NCBI RefSeq assembly: GCF_032121415.1
Contig: NZ_CP135079.1
Coordinates: forward strand, 5,704,001-5,768,000
Length of the DNA: 64,000 bases
Origin: Streptomyces parvus
GTDB taxonomy: Bacteria; Actinomycetota; Actinomycetes; Streptomycetales; Streptomycetaceae
Reading direction: 5' to 3'
Shown piece after piece: positions 51,512 through 60,773 of this stretch; position 1 is the stretch's first letter; each line of letters opens with the position of its first letter. A program made the translations under genes and the position numbers. Below the pieces are notes generated by a model. The model ran no database searches, was not told the DNA's origin, and saw only the letters and a list, made by a program, of their open reading frames with translations.

Positions 51512-51678
51512 ATTGCCCTCCCCGAGCGCGCCATTGTGCTGTTGAGTGCTTGAGTGATGCCGCATCTCAGCATGGATCGGCACTCCGGGCCAAGAGGTCC
51601 GGGCAATGTCAGGTGAAAGATTTCACAATCGCTCGGAGGGCGACGGGGTCCCGGCGGACCCCGTGCGCGGCCGGAAGA

Positions 51679-53427
51679 TCAGCTCATACGCAGGGCGAGG
51701 AAGAAGTCGAGCTTGTCCTCCAGGCGCGACAGGTCACGCCCCGTCAACTGCTCGATGCGGCCGACGCGGTAGCGCAGTGTGTTGACGTGCAGGTGCAGGC
51801 GTGCCGCGCAGCGGGTCCAGGACCCGTCGCAGTCCAGGAAGGCCTCCAGCGTCTCGATCAGCTCCGCCCGGTGGCGCCGGTCGTAGTCGCGCAGCGGGTC
51901 CAGCAGCCGGGCCGTGAAGGCGCGCCGGACGTCGTCGGGGACGAACGGCAGCAGCAGCACGTGCGAGGCCAGCTCGTGGTGACCGGCGGCGCACACCCGC
52001 CCCGGGCGGGCAGCTGCCACCCGGCGGGCGTGCCGGGCCTCCTCCAGTGCGCCGCGCAGTCCTTCGGCGGAATGCACAGCCGCGCTGACACCCAGTGTCA
52101 GCCGGCCGTCGTCGGCGAGCCCCGCCGAGAGCGGTTCGCGTACGGAGGCGAGCAGCGCGTCGGCGTGGAGTCCGGGCTCCCCGGCCAGCGCGTCGGCGTC
52201 CTCGCCGTCCGACCGTGCCGCAGCACCGTCCTCGCTCTCCGACTCCGGGAGCGCGGTGGCGATCGAGGGCAGCGGCACCAGGGCGATGGCCTCCTCGCCC
52301 GTGTGGGCGACGGCGATCCGGTCGGCGGAGTCGGGGCCGCTGACCGCCGGGTCGACGAGGATCTCCTCCAGCAGCGCCTGGGCCACCGGACCGCTCGCGA
52401 TCTCGCCCGCGGCGGCGGCCTGGCCCGAGGCGCTCCAGTCGACCCGGGCCACCACGACCTGCCACTGGGGGGCCACGCCGAGGCCGGGGAGCAGGACCGG
52501 TGCGGCGACCCGCAGCCTGGCCGCGATCTCGGCGGGGGCGGCGCCCGCCTGGACCAGCTCCAGCACCTCCTGGGCGAGTCGGCGGCGTACCGTACGGGCC
52601 GCGTCGCGGCGGTCGCGTTCGACCGCGATCAGCTGGGTGACGCCCTGGAGCAGGTCGAGCCGGGGGGCGGGCCAGTCCGAGGCGTCCGCCTCGACCGCCA
52701 GCAGCCAGTCGGAGAGCACCGACTCCCGTACGTCACGGGCGGCCGGCACCGCGCCCCGGCCGGTGTTCCGGATCGGGAAGAGCGAATACGTCGTACCGGC
52801 GACCGCCGCCCGGTGCGGGGCGCGGCGGCCGGTCCGGGTGGCGGCCAGGTGGTGCCCGGCGAGCGCGGCGCCCACCGGTCCGGGCAGCGGGGCGCCCGCC
52901 CCGGCGATCTGGCGGCCGGTGGGAGAGAGGACCCAGGCCCGCAGGTCCAGGTCGGAGGTGAGGAGGTCCAGGACCACTTCGGGGCCGCCGCCCGCCGGGC
53001 CCGAGGTCATCAGTCGTCGGTGCCGGTCCACCACGGCCGCCAGATCGCCTGCCCGCTCGCCGGAGACCTGGCGTACGACGTACTCGGTGATCGTTGCGAA
53101 CGCAACGGTTTCGTGCACGGCGAAGAGAGGCAGACGGTGGTGCAGGCACGCTTCGACGAGATCGGCGGGGATGTCACCGAGCTCCGCCTCGCCGGCCGCG
53201 AGACCGGCCACCCCGGCGCCCGCCAGGATCCGGACGAACGGCTCGGAGTCCGCCGCGTCCCGGTGCCATGCGAGGCCCGTGAGCACCAGTTCCCCGCCGG
53301 CGAGGTAGCGGCTGGGGTCGCGCAGGTCGGTCGTCATGACGCCCCGGACCGTGCGGTCCAGCTCGTCCTCGCCGCCGAGCAGCCGCAGGCCCAGCGCATC
53401 GGTCTCCAGCAGTGCGCGCAGCCGCAT
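51679..53427 (-). CDS. pucR: PucR family purine catabolism regulator
   Basis: This 582-residue regulator has an N-terminal PucR domain (about 10-125; TVRGVMTTDLRDPSRYLAGG, VLTGLAWHRD), a GGDEF-like middle domain and a C-terminal PucR HTH (CAARLHLHVNTLRYRVGRIE, LTGRDLSRLEDKLDFFLAL). It is divergent from the xanthine dehydrogenase operon with 334 bases between, so it most likely controls purine breakdown. The ligand (allantoin or another purine product) is unknown. Confidence 0.9.
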   Translation of the reverse strand: MRLRALLETDALGLRLLGGEDELDRTVRGVMTTDLRDPSRYLAGGELVLTGLAWHRDAADSEPFVRILAGAGVAGLAAGEAELGDIPADLVEACLHHRLPLFAVHETVAFATITEYVVRQVSGERAGDLAAVVDRHRRLMTSGPAGGGPEVVLDLLTSDLDLRAWVLSPTGRQIAGAGAPLPGPVGAALAGHHLAATRTGRRAPHRAAVAGTTYSLFPIRNTGRGAVPAARDVRESVLSDWLLAVEADASDWPAPRLDLLQGVTQLIAVERDRRDAARTVRRRLAQEVLELVQAGAAPAEIAARLRVAAPVLLPGLGVAPQWQVVVARVDWSASGQAAAAGEIASGPVAQALLEEILVDPAVSGPDSADRIAVAHTGEEAIALVPLPSIATALPESESEDGAAARSDGEDADALAGEPGLHADALLASVREPLSAGLADDGRLTLGVSAAVHSAEGLRGALEEARHARRVAAARPGRVCAAGHHELASHVLLLPFVPDDVRRAFTARLLDPLRDYDRRHRAELIETLEAFLDCDGSWTRCAARLHLHVNTLRYRVGRIEQLTGRDLSRLEDKLDFFLALRMS

Positions 53428-53761
53428 CTCGTCGCCGCCGATCTTTCGTAGGGGAGCAGGTCAGGTTCGTGGAGGGAGCAGGTGAGGGGGAAGGGGGTGA
53501 AGGAGGCCGTGGGGTGGGGGAGCGGTGGGGTGAACGGGGTATCTGTGAATTGCGGTGAGGTTACCGATCCCCGTCATTCGTTCGAATCTACAAGACGGGG
53601 ACGGAGACCAGCCAACTCCTTCAGTGTTTCGGTGACTGCACCGGCCGGGGCCGGGCTTGTGTACTGGGCCACACACCACGTGAACACCACATGAACGAGC
53701 CAGTCGAGGCAGGCCGTCCCCGGCCCCGGCGAACGACCGATTGAGAAGAAGAGAGCCACTC
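53428..53761. other. Divergent control region of pucR and the xanthine dehydrogenase operon
   Basis: There is no gene in these 334 bases, which include an AT-richer stretch near 53560-53600 (cattcgttcgaatctacaag). This is the expected site of PucR binding. No confident operator could be read. Confidence 0.6.
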
Positions 53762-54652
53762 ATGGACTTCCTTCGCCCCGCCAGCTGGGAGGAGGCGCTC
53801 GCCGCCAAGGCCGAGCACCCCACGGCTGTGCCCATCGCGGGCGGCACCGATGTGATGGTCGAGATCAACTTCGACCACCGGCGGCCCGAGTACCTCCTGG
53901 ACCTGAACCGCATCGGTGAGCTGTCCGAGTGGGAGGTGGGCCAGGAGAAGGTGCGGCTCGGCGCCTCCGTGCCGTACAGCAGCATCATGGACCACCTGCG
54001 CGCCGAGCTGCCCGGCCTGGCGCTGGCCTCGCACACGGTCGCCTCCCCGCAGATCCGCAACCGCGGCGGCGTCGGCGGCAACCTCGGCACCGCCTCGCCG
54101 GCCGGTGACGCGCACCCCGCCCTCCTCGCCGCCGACTGCGAGGTCGAGGCCGAATCCGTACGCGGCACGCGGCTGATTCCTATCGACGCTTTCTACACAG
54201 GGGTCAAGCGCAACGCCCTGGAGCCGGACGAGCTGATCCGCGCCGTGCACATCAAGAAGGCCGACGGACCGCAGCAGTACTCCAAGGTCGGCACCCGCAA
54301 CGCCATGGTCATCGCCGTCTGCGCGTTCGGTATCGCCCTGCACCCCGAGACCCGCACCGTGCGCACCGGCATCGGCTCCGCCGCCCCGACGCCCGTCCGG
54401 GCCAGGGCGGCGGAGGACTTCCTGAACGCGGCGCTGGAAGAGGGCGGGTTCTGGGAGAACGGAAAGACCATCACCCCCGCGATCGCCAAGCAGTTCGCCG
54501 CTCTCGCGTCCGGCGCCTGCAACCCGATCGACGACGTGCGCGGCACGGCGAAGTACCGCAGGCACGCGGTCGGCATCATGGCCCGCCGCACGCTCGGCTG
54601 GACCTGGGAGCAGTACCGCGGCGCGGGCCGCACGCTGGAAGGAGCTGCGTAA
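53762..54652 (+). CDS. Xanthine dehydrogenase FAD-binding subunit
   Basis: The 296-residue FAD subunit has the flavin-binding VPIAGGTDVMVEIN (about residue 22-36) and TVASPQIRNRGGVGGNLGTA, then the CO dehydrogenase flavoprotein C-terminal domain. It passes electrons from the iron-sulfur subunit to NAD. It is the first gene of the xdh operon, two bases ahead of the iron-sulfur subunit. The ATG at 53762 fits the family start. Confidence 0.93.
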   Translation: MDFLRPASWEEALAAKAEHPTAVPIAGGTDVMVEINFDHRRPEYLLDLNRIGELSEWEVGQEKVRLGASVPYSSIMDHLRAELPGLALASHTVASPQIRNRGGVGGNLGTASPAGDAHPALLAADCEVEAESVRGTRLIPIDAFYTGVKRNALEPDELIRAVHIKKADGPQQYSKVGTRNAMVIAVCAFGIALHPETRTVRTGIGSAAPTPVRARAAEDFLNAALEEGGFWENGKTITPAIAKQFAALASGACNPIDDVRGTAKYRRHAVGIMARRTLGWTWEQYRGAGRTLEGAA

Positions 54653-54654
54653 CC

Positions 54655-55254
54655 ATGCGAGTCAATTTCACGGTCAACGGCCGTCAGCAGGAAGCCGACG
54701 ACGTCTGGGAGGGCGAGTCCCTCCTCTACGTCCTGCGTGAGCGCATGGGCCTTCCCGGCTCCAAGAACGCCTGCGAGCAGGGCGAGTGCGGTTCCTGCAC
54801 CGTTCGCCTCGACGGCGTCCCGGTCTGCGCGTGCCTGGTGGCCGCCGGACAGGTCGAGGGCCGCGAGGTCGTCACCGTCGAGGGTCTCGCCGACTACGCC
54901 AAGCACCGCGAGGACGCCCACCCGGGCGGCGGCTGCGCCTCCGGCGCCTGCGGCACCACCCTGGACTCCGCCAAGCGCCGGCAGGCCCGGCCCACCGACG
55001 GCCAGACCGGCGAGGCCGTCGAACTGGCCCCGATCCAGCAGGCGTTCATCGACGCCGGAGCCGTCCAGTGCGGCTTCTGCACCCCCGGCCTGCTGGTCGC
55101 CGCCGACGAACTGCTGGAGAACACCCCCTCCCCGTCCGACCAGGACATCCGCGAGGCGCTCTCCGGCAACCTCTGCCGCTGCACCGGTTACGAGAAGATC
55201 CTCGACGCGGTCCGCCTCGCGGCCGCCCGCCAGGGAGAGGCGGCCCAGTCATGA
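54655..55254 (+). CDS. Xanthine dehydrogenase 2Fe-2S subunit
   Basis: The 199-residue subunit has a plant-type ferredoxin domain (CEQGECGSCTVRLDG...C) and a helical domain with the second cluster (CGFCTPGL...LCRCTGY). Between them an inserted Gly/Cys-rich loop (GGGCASGACGTTLDSAKRRQ) is present, as in other Streptomyces copies. It moves electrons from molybdopterin to FAD. The stop overlaps the start of the large subunit (ATGA). Confidence 0.93.
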   Translation: MRVNFTVNGRQQEADDVWEGESLLYVLRERMGLPGSKNACEQGECGSCTVRLDGVPVCACLVAAGQVEGREVVTVEGLADYAKHREDAHPGGGCASGACGTTLDSAKRRQARPTDGQTGEAVELAPIQQAFIDAGAVQCGFCTPGLLVAADELLENTPSPSDQDIREALSGNLCRCTGYEKILDAVRLAAARQGEAAQS

Positions 55255-57701
55255 CGACGCGCCCCCAAGCCACCACGCGCCCCGCGGCCACGATGCCGAA
55301 GGCCCAGAACGCACCGTCCGGCACCCCGACCAAGATCACCCAGGGTTCGCCCACCAAGGGCGGTATCGGCGAGTCCACGCTCCGCCCCGACGGCACCCTC
55401 AAGGTCACCGGCGAGTTCGCGTACTCCTCCGACATGTGGCACGAGGACATGCTGTGGGGCCAGACGCTGCGCTCCACCGTCGCCCACGCGGAGATCGTCT
55501 CCATCGACACCTCCGAGGCGCTGGCCACCTCCGGCGTCTACGCGGTGATGACCTACGACGACCTGCCCGCCGCGATGAAGAACTACGGGCTGGAGATCCA
55601 GGACACCCCGGTTCTCGCCCACGGCAAGGTCCGCCACCACGGTGAGCCGGTCGCCATCGTGGCCGCCGACCACCCGGAGACGGCCCGCCGCGCCGCCGCC
55701 AAGATCAAGATCGAGTACCGCGAGCTGCCGCTCATCACCGACGAGGCGTCCGCGACCGCCCCCGACGCCGTGCTCGTCCACGAGGGCCGGGACGACCACC
55801 ACATCGGCCACGTCCCGCACCCCAACATCGTGCACCGCCAGCCGATCATCCGCGGCGACGCCGACGAGGCCGCCAAGCGCGCCGACGTCATCGTCACGGG
55901 CGAGTACACCTTCGGCATGCAGGACCAGGCCTTCCTCGGCCCCGAGTCCGGGCTCGCAGTGCCCTCCGAGGACGGCGGTGTCGAGCTGTACGTCGCCACC
56001 CAGTGGCTGCACTCGGACCTCGGCCAGATCGCCCCCGTCCTCGGCCTGCCCGAGGACAAGGTCCGCATGACGCTCTCCGGCGTCGGCGGGGCCTTCGGCG
56101 GCCGCGAGGACATCTCCATGCAGATCCACGCCTGCCTGCTGGCGCTCCGCACCGGCAAGCCGGTCAAGATCGTCTACAACCGGTTCGAGTCCTTCTTCGG
56201 ACACGTCCACCGGCACCCGGCGAAGCTCCACTACGAGCACGGCGCCACCAAGGACGGCAAGCTCACGCACATGAAGTGCCGCATCGTCCTGGACGGCGGG
56301 GCCTACGCCTCCGCCTCCCCGGCGGTCGTCGGCAACGCCTCCTCGCTCTCGGTCGGCCCGTACAGGATCGAGGACGTCGACATCGAGGCGATCGCCCTCT
56401 ACACCAACAACCCGCCCTGCGGCGCGATGCGCGGCTTCGGCGCGGTCCAGGCGTGCTTCGCCTACGAGGCGCAGATGGACAAGCTGGCCGCGAAGCTGGA
56501 CATGGACCCGGTGGAGTTCCGGCAGCTCAACGCCATGGAGCAGGGCACCCTGCTGCCCACCGGACAGCCCTGCGACTCGCCGGCCCCGGTCGCCGAGCTG
56601 CTGCGCCGGGTCAAGGCCCGCCCGCTGCCGCCCGAGCAGGAATGGCTGACGGCGGGCAGCGACGGCACCTCCGTCGACGTGCGCGCCCTGCCCGGCGGCC
56701 TCTCCAACACCACCCACGGCGAAGGCGTCGTACGCGGCGTCGGCTACGCGGTCGGCCTGAAGAACGTCGGCTTCTCCGAAGGCTTCGACGACTACTCCAC
56801 CGCCCGCGTGCGGATGGAGGTCATCAACGGCGAACCGGTCGCCACCGTGCACACCGCGATGGCCGAGGTCGGCCAGGGCGGCGTCACCGTCCACGCCCAG
56901 ATCGCCCGTACCGAACTCGGCGTCAACCAGGTCACCATCCACCCCGCCGACACCCGCGTCGGCTCCGCCGGATCCACCTCCGCCTCCCGCCAGACGTACG
57001 TCACCGGCGGCGCGGTCAAGAACTCCTGCGAAGCCGTCCGGGAGAAGGTCCTGGAGCTGGGCCGCACCAAGTTCGGCACCTACCACCCGGCGTGGGCCAC
57101 CGCCGAACTCCTTCTGGAGGGCGGCAAGGTCGTCACGGACGGCGGCGAGGTCCTCGCGGACCTGGCCGACGTGCTGGAGGACGAGGCCATCGACATCGAG
57201 CTGGAGTGGCGCCACCGGCCCACCGAGGCGTTCGACCTCCGTACCGGACAGGGCAACGGCCACGTCCAGTACTCCTTCGCGGCGCACCGCGCCGTCGTCG
57301 AGGTCGACACCGAGCTCGGCCTGGTCAAGGTCATCGAACTGGCCTGCGCCCAGGACGTCGGGAAGGCGCTCAACCCGCTCTCCGTCCTCGGCCAGATCCA
57401 GGGCGGCACCCTCCAGGGCATGGGCGTCGCGGTGATGGAGGAGATCATCGTCGACCCGCAGACCGCGAAGGTGCGCAACCCCTCCTTCACGGACTACCTG
57501 CTTCCCACGATTCTCGACACGCCGACGATCCCGGTCGACGTGCTCGAACTCGCGGACGAGCACGCCCCCTACGGGCTGCGCGGTATCGGCGAGGCCCCCA
57601 CCCTGTCGTCCACCCCGGCCGTCCTCGCGGCGATCCGGAACGCGACGGGCCTTGAGCTCAACAGGACGCCGGTGCGGCCCGAACACCTCACCAGCACCTG
57701 A
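55251..57701 (+). CDS. Xanthine dehydrogenase molybdopterin subunit
   Basis: This 816-residue subunit binds molybdenum cofactor and oxidises hypoxanthine and xanthine to uric acid. It shows the substrate-channel motif GVGGAFGGREDIS, PPCGAMRGFGAVQ, and the catalytic Glu in RGIGEAPTLSSTPAV. The ATG overlaps the iron-sulfur subunit by four bases. A disordered N-terminal stretch of about 40 residues precedes the family core. It is followed by a terminator at 57706-57743. Confidence 0.93.
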   Translation: MTTRPQATTRPAATMPKAQNAPSGTPTKITQGSPTKGGIGESTLRPDGTLKVTGEFAYSSDMWHEDMLWGQTLRSTVAHAEIVSIDTSEALATSGVYAVMTYDDLPAAMKNYGLEIQDTPVLAHGKVRHHGEPVAIVAADHPETARRAAAKIKIEYRELPLITDEASATAPDAVLVHEGRDDHHIGHVPHPNIVHRQPIIRGDADEAAKRADVIVTGEYTFGMQDQAFLGPESGLAVPSEDGGVELYVATQWLHSDLGQIAPVLGLPEDKVRMTLSGVGGAFGGREDISMQIHACLLALRTGKPVKIVYNRFESFFGHVHRHPAKLHYEHGATKDGKLTHMKCRIVLDGGAYASASPAVVGNASSLSVGPYRIEDVDIEAIALYTNNPPCGAMRGFGAVQACFAYEAQMDKLAAKLDMDPVEFRQLNAMEQGTLLPTGQPCDSPAPVAELLRRVKARPLPPEQEWLTAGSDGTSVDVRALPGGLSNTTHGEGVVRGVGYAVGLKNVGFSEGFDDYSTARVRMEVINGEPVATVHTAMAEVGQGGVTVHAQIARTELGVNQVTIHPADTRVGSAGSTSASRQTYVTGGAVKNSCEAVREKVLELGRTKFGTYHPAWATAELLLEGGKVVTDGGEVLADLADVLEDEAIDIELEWRHRPTEAFDLRTGQGNGHVQYSFAAHRAVVEVDTELGLVKVIELACAQDVGKALNPLSVLGQIQGGTLQGMGVAVMEEIIVDPQTAKVRNPSFTDYLLPTILDTPTIPVDVLELADEHAPYGLRGIGEAPTLSSTPAVLAAIRNATGLELNRTPVRPEHLTST

Positions 57702-57705
57702 GAGC

Positions 57706-57743
57706 CTGCCGGGTGACCTCCTACCGGTCGCGTCACCCGGCAG
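57706..57743 (+). terminator. Terminator of the xanthine dehydrogenase operon
   Basis: There is a perfect 12-base stem (ctgccgggtgac with gtcacccggcag) and a 14-base loop, starting five bases after the stop codon. The next 290 bases up to the permease hold no gene. Confidence 0.75.
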
Positions 57744-58033
57744 TCTCCGAGCGGCCCCCCATCTCTCCGGGCGGTGCGCTGCGCCGAGAACGTCACACCT
57801 GTCCGCACCCCGCACCGCCCGGAGCCCAAGTACCGCACCGCTCGCGGTTCTTCTCCGCCGTGCCCGACAGCACGGCAGCGCCTCACGGATCATCCGTGCC
57901 GCCGGCACATCCGTTCTGCTTCAACAGTTCGTCCCGGCCGTCCCCCGGGTCGTGCAGCCGACGCAGTCATCCCAAATCCCGCATTCAGGAATCTCCAAGC
58001 GGGTGCCCCTGTGAACCTTGGGAGTCAGGCATC

Positions 58034-59491
58034 ATGACCCAGCAGTCAGTGGAACCGAAAACCAGTCCGGAAGTGGCGGGCCCCGGCTCGCGCGTCCCCG
58101 CCGGAAGATCATGGCTCGACCGGTACTTCCACATATCCGAACGAGGGTCCACAGTCGCGCGCGAGCTGCGCGGAGGCGTCACGACCTTCATGGCCATGGC
58201 GTACATCCTCCTGCTCAACCCGCTGATCCTGGGCGGGGAGGACGTCAACGGCAACCTCCTCAGCCAGCCCGGCCTGATCACCGCCACCGCCTTCGCGGCG
58301 GCCGCGACGACCCTGCTCATGGGCTTCGTCGGAAAGGTGCCCCTGGCGCTCGCCGCCGGGCTCAGCGTCTCCGGTGTGCTCGCCTCGCAGGTCGCGCCCA
58401 ACATGACCTGGCCGCAGGCCATGGGCATGTGCGTGATCTACGGTGTGGTGATCTGCCTCCTGGTGGTCACCGGCCTCCGCGAGATGATCATGAACGCGAT
58501 CCCGCTCGCGCTCAAGCACGGCATCACCATGGGCATCGGGCTCTTCATCGCCCTCATCGGCCTCTACAAGGCCGGATTCGTGCACAAGGGCGAGGCGACC
58601 CCCGTCACCCTCGGCCCGGCCGGTGAACTCGCCGGCTGGCCCGTCCTGATCTTCTGCGTGACGCTCCTGCTCATCTTCATGCTCCAGGCGCGCAACATCC
58701 CCGGCGCGATCCTGATCGGCATCGTCGTCGGCACGCTGGTCGCGATCGTCGTCAACGCGATCGTCGACATCGACCCCGGGAAGTGGAGCAGCGGCCCGCC
58801 GGAGCTGGAGGGCAGCGCGGTCTCCACCCCCGACTTCTCGCTCTTCGGGAACGTCGAGTTCGGCGGCTGGGGCGACGTCGGCGTGATGACCGTCGGCATG
58901 ATCGTCTTCACCCTGGTGCTGGCCGGCTTCTTCGACGCGATGGCCACCATCATCGGCGTCGGCACCGAGGCCAAGCTCGCCGACGACAAGGGCCGCATGC
59001 CGGGCCTGTCCAAGGCGCTGTTCATCGACGGCGCCGGCGGTGTCATCGGCGGTGTCGCCTCGGGCTCCGGCCAGACGGTCTTCGTCGAGTCGGCCACCGG
59101 CGTCGGCGAAGGGGCCCGCACCGGGCTCGCCTCCGCCGTCACCGGCCTCTTCTTCGCCGCCTGCCTCTTCTTCACCCCGCTCACCGCGATCGTGCCGACC
59201 GAGGTGGCCTCCGCCGCCCTCGTCGTCATCGGCGCGATGATGATGCAGAACGCCCGGCACGTGGACTGGAGCGACCGCTCGGTCGCCATCCCGGTCTTCC
59301 TGACCGTGGTCCTGATGCCCTTCACGTACACCATCACCACCGGTGTCGCCGCGGGTGTCATCGCCTACTCCGCCATCAAGCTCGCCCAGGGCCGGGCCCG
59401 CGAGGTCGGGGCCTTCATGTGGGGGCTGACGGTGATCTTCATCGTCTTCTTCGCCCTCAACCCGATCGAGAGCTGGCTGGGCGTCCACTGA
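58034..59491 (+). CDS. Purine permease (AzgA/NCS2 family)
   Basis: The 485-residue transporter has about twelve to fourteen helices. It starts with RGGVTTFMAMAYILLLNPLI, typical of the AzgA group (hypoxanthine/guanine/adenine transporters), and has the conserved GSGQTVFVESATGVGEGART near the substrate site. It imports purines with protons for the xanthine dehydrogenase pathway. gggag lies about nine bases before the ATG. It is 34 bases ahead of xdhC. Confidence 0.92.
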   Translation: MTQQSVEPKTSPEVAGPGSRVPAGRSWLDRYFHISERGSTVARELRGGVTTFMAMAYILLLNPLILGGEDVNGNLLSQPGLITATAFAAAATTLLMGFVGKVPLALAAGLSVSGVLASQVAPNMTWPQAMGMCVIYGVVICLLVVTGLREMIMNAIPLALKHGITMGIGLFIALIGLYKAGFVHKGEATPVTLGPAGELAGWPVLIFCVTLLLIFMLQARNIPGAILIGIVVGTLVAIVVNAIVDIDPGKWSSGPPELEGSAVSTPDFSLFGNVEFGGWGDVGVMTVGMIVFTLVLAGFFDAMATIIGVGTEAKLADDKGRMPGLSKALFIDGAGGVIGGVASGSGQTVFVESATGVGEGARTGLASAVTGLFFAACLFFTPLTAIVPTEVASAALVVIGAMMMQNARHVDWSDRSVAIPVFLTVVLMPFTYTITTGVAAGVIAYSAIKLAQGRAREVGAFMWGLTVIFIVFFALNPIESWLGVH

Positions 59492-59525
59492 GCCCGGGCC
59501 CCCTTCACCCTTGAGGAGAAACGCC

Positions 59526-60668
59526 ATGCTGGACATCGCCGAAGAGCTGCACCGGTGGGTCTCGCAGGGACGCGAGTTCGCCGTCGCCACCGTGGTGGCG
59601 GTCGGCGGCAGCGCGCCCCGGCAGCCCGGCGCGGCCCTCGCCGTCGACCGGGACGGCACGGCCGTCGGCTCGGTCTCCGGCGGCTGCGTGGAGGGGGCCG
59701 TCTACGAACTGTGCCGACAGGCCATGGAGGACGGACGCCCTGTCCGTGAGCGCTTCGGCTACAGCGACGAGGACGCCTTCGCGGTCGGCCTGACCTGCGG
59801 CGGCGTCATCGACATCCTGGTGACACCGGTACGGGCGGACGACCCCGCCCGCCCGGTGTTCGCCGCCGCGCTGGAGGCCGCCGCCGAGGGGACGGCGGCC
59901 GCACTGGCCCGGGTCACCGACGGGCCCCAGGAACTGCTCGGCCTGCCGCTCCTGGTCCACCCCGACGGGAGTCACGAGGGCGGGCTCGGCGGCCACCCGG
60001 CGCTCGACCGGACCGCCGCCGCCGAGACCCGGGCCCTGCTGGACGCGGGCCGCACCGGGCCGCTCGCCATCGGCGCGGAGGGCTCCCGCTGCGGCCGGCC
60101 CATCGAGCTGCTGGTCGAGTCCAGCGTGCCGCCGCCCCGCATGATCGTGTTCGGCGCCATCGACTTCGCGTCCGCCCTCGTGCGGGCCGGGAAGTTCCTC
60201 GGCTACCGGGTCACCGTCTGCGACGCCCGCCCGGTCTTCGCCACCGCGGCCCGCTTCCCCGAGGCCGACGAGATCGTCGTCGAGTGGCCCCACCGCTACC
60301 TCGCCGGGACCGAGACCGACGCCCGTACTGTGCTCTGCGTCCTCACCCACGACGCCAAGTTCGACGTACCGCTGCTGGAGGCGGCCCTCCGGCTCCCGGT
60401 CGCCTACGTCGGCGCGATGGGATCGCGCCGCACCCACCTGGAGCGCAACGACCGGCTGCGCGAGGTCGGCCTCACCGACCGGGAACTGGCCCGGCTGCAC
60501 TCACCGATCGGCCTCGACCTCGGCGCCCGTACGCCGGAGGAGACGGCCCTGTCCATCGCGGCCGAGATCGTCGCGGTCCGGCGCGGCGGCAGCGGCGTAC
60601 CGCTCACCGGGGCCCACACCTCCATCCACCACGACAGCAGCGGACAGCCGCTCGCCTCGGTTGCCTGA
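59526..60668 (+). CDS. xdhC: XdhC/CoxI maturation factor
   Basis: The 380-residue protein has an XdhC/CoxI domain (about 10-80; ATVVAVGGSAPRQPGAALAV, SVSGGCVEGAVYE) and a C-terminal Rossmann domain (PRMIVFGAIDFASALVRAGK, VTVCDARPVF). It binds and sulfurates molybdenum cofactor and delivers it to xanthine dehydrogenase. gaggagaa lies before the ATG. It is the last gene of the purine cluster. Confidence 0.92.
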   Translation: MLDIAEELHRWVSQGREFAVATVVAVGGSAPRQPGAALAVDRDGTAVGSVSGGCVEGAVYELCRQAMEDGRPVRERFGYSDEDAFAVGLTCGGVIDILVTPVRADDPARPVFAAALEAAAEGTAAALARVTDGPQELLGLPLLVHPDGSHEGGLGGHPALDRTAAAETRALLDAGRTGPLAIGAEGSRCGRPIELLVESSVPPPRMIVFGAIDFASALVRAGKFLGYRVTVCDARPVFATAARFPEADEIVVEWPHRYLAGTETDARTVLCVLTHDAKFDVPLLEAALRLPVAYVGAMGSRRTHLERNDRLREVGLTDRELARLHSPIGLDLGARTPEETALSIAAEIVAVRRGGSGVPLTGAHTSIHHDSSGQPLASVA

Positions 60669-60693
60669 AACGCCCGTCAACACCCCGTCCATC

Positions 60694-60733
60694 CCGGGCG
60701 GGTTGCCGCCACGGCGGTTTCCCGCCCGCCCGG
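60694..60733 (+). terminator. Terminator after xdhC
   Basis: The outer arms ccgggcggg/cccgcccgg (60694-60702 with 60725-60733) enclose an inner ccgcc/ggcgg stem. It starts 26 bases after the xdhC stop. Confidence 0.65.
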
Positions 60734-60773
60734 AACGCAGCGCTCACCCCGGATCAACCGGTAGATCAGCTGC

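Noticed and set aside
49552..53451. Very long plus-strand open frame across four genes
   Set aside because: It overlaps the FhuF-like gene, GntR, the TPR-like gene and PucR in other frames and has no recognisable domain.
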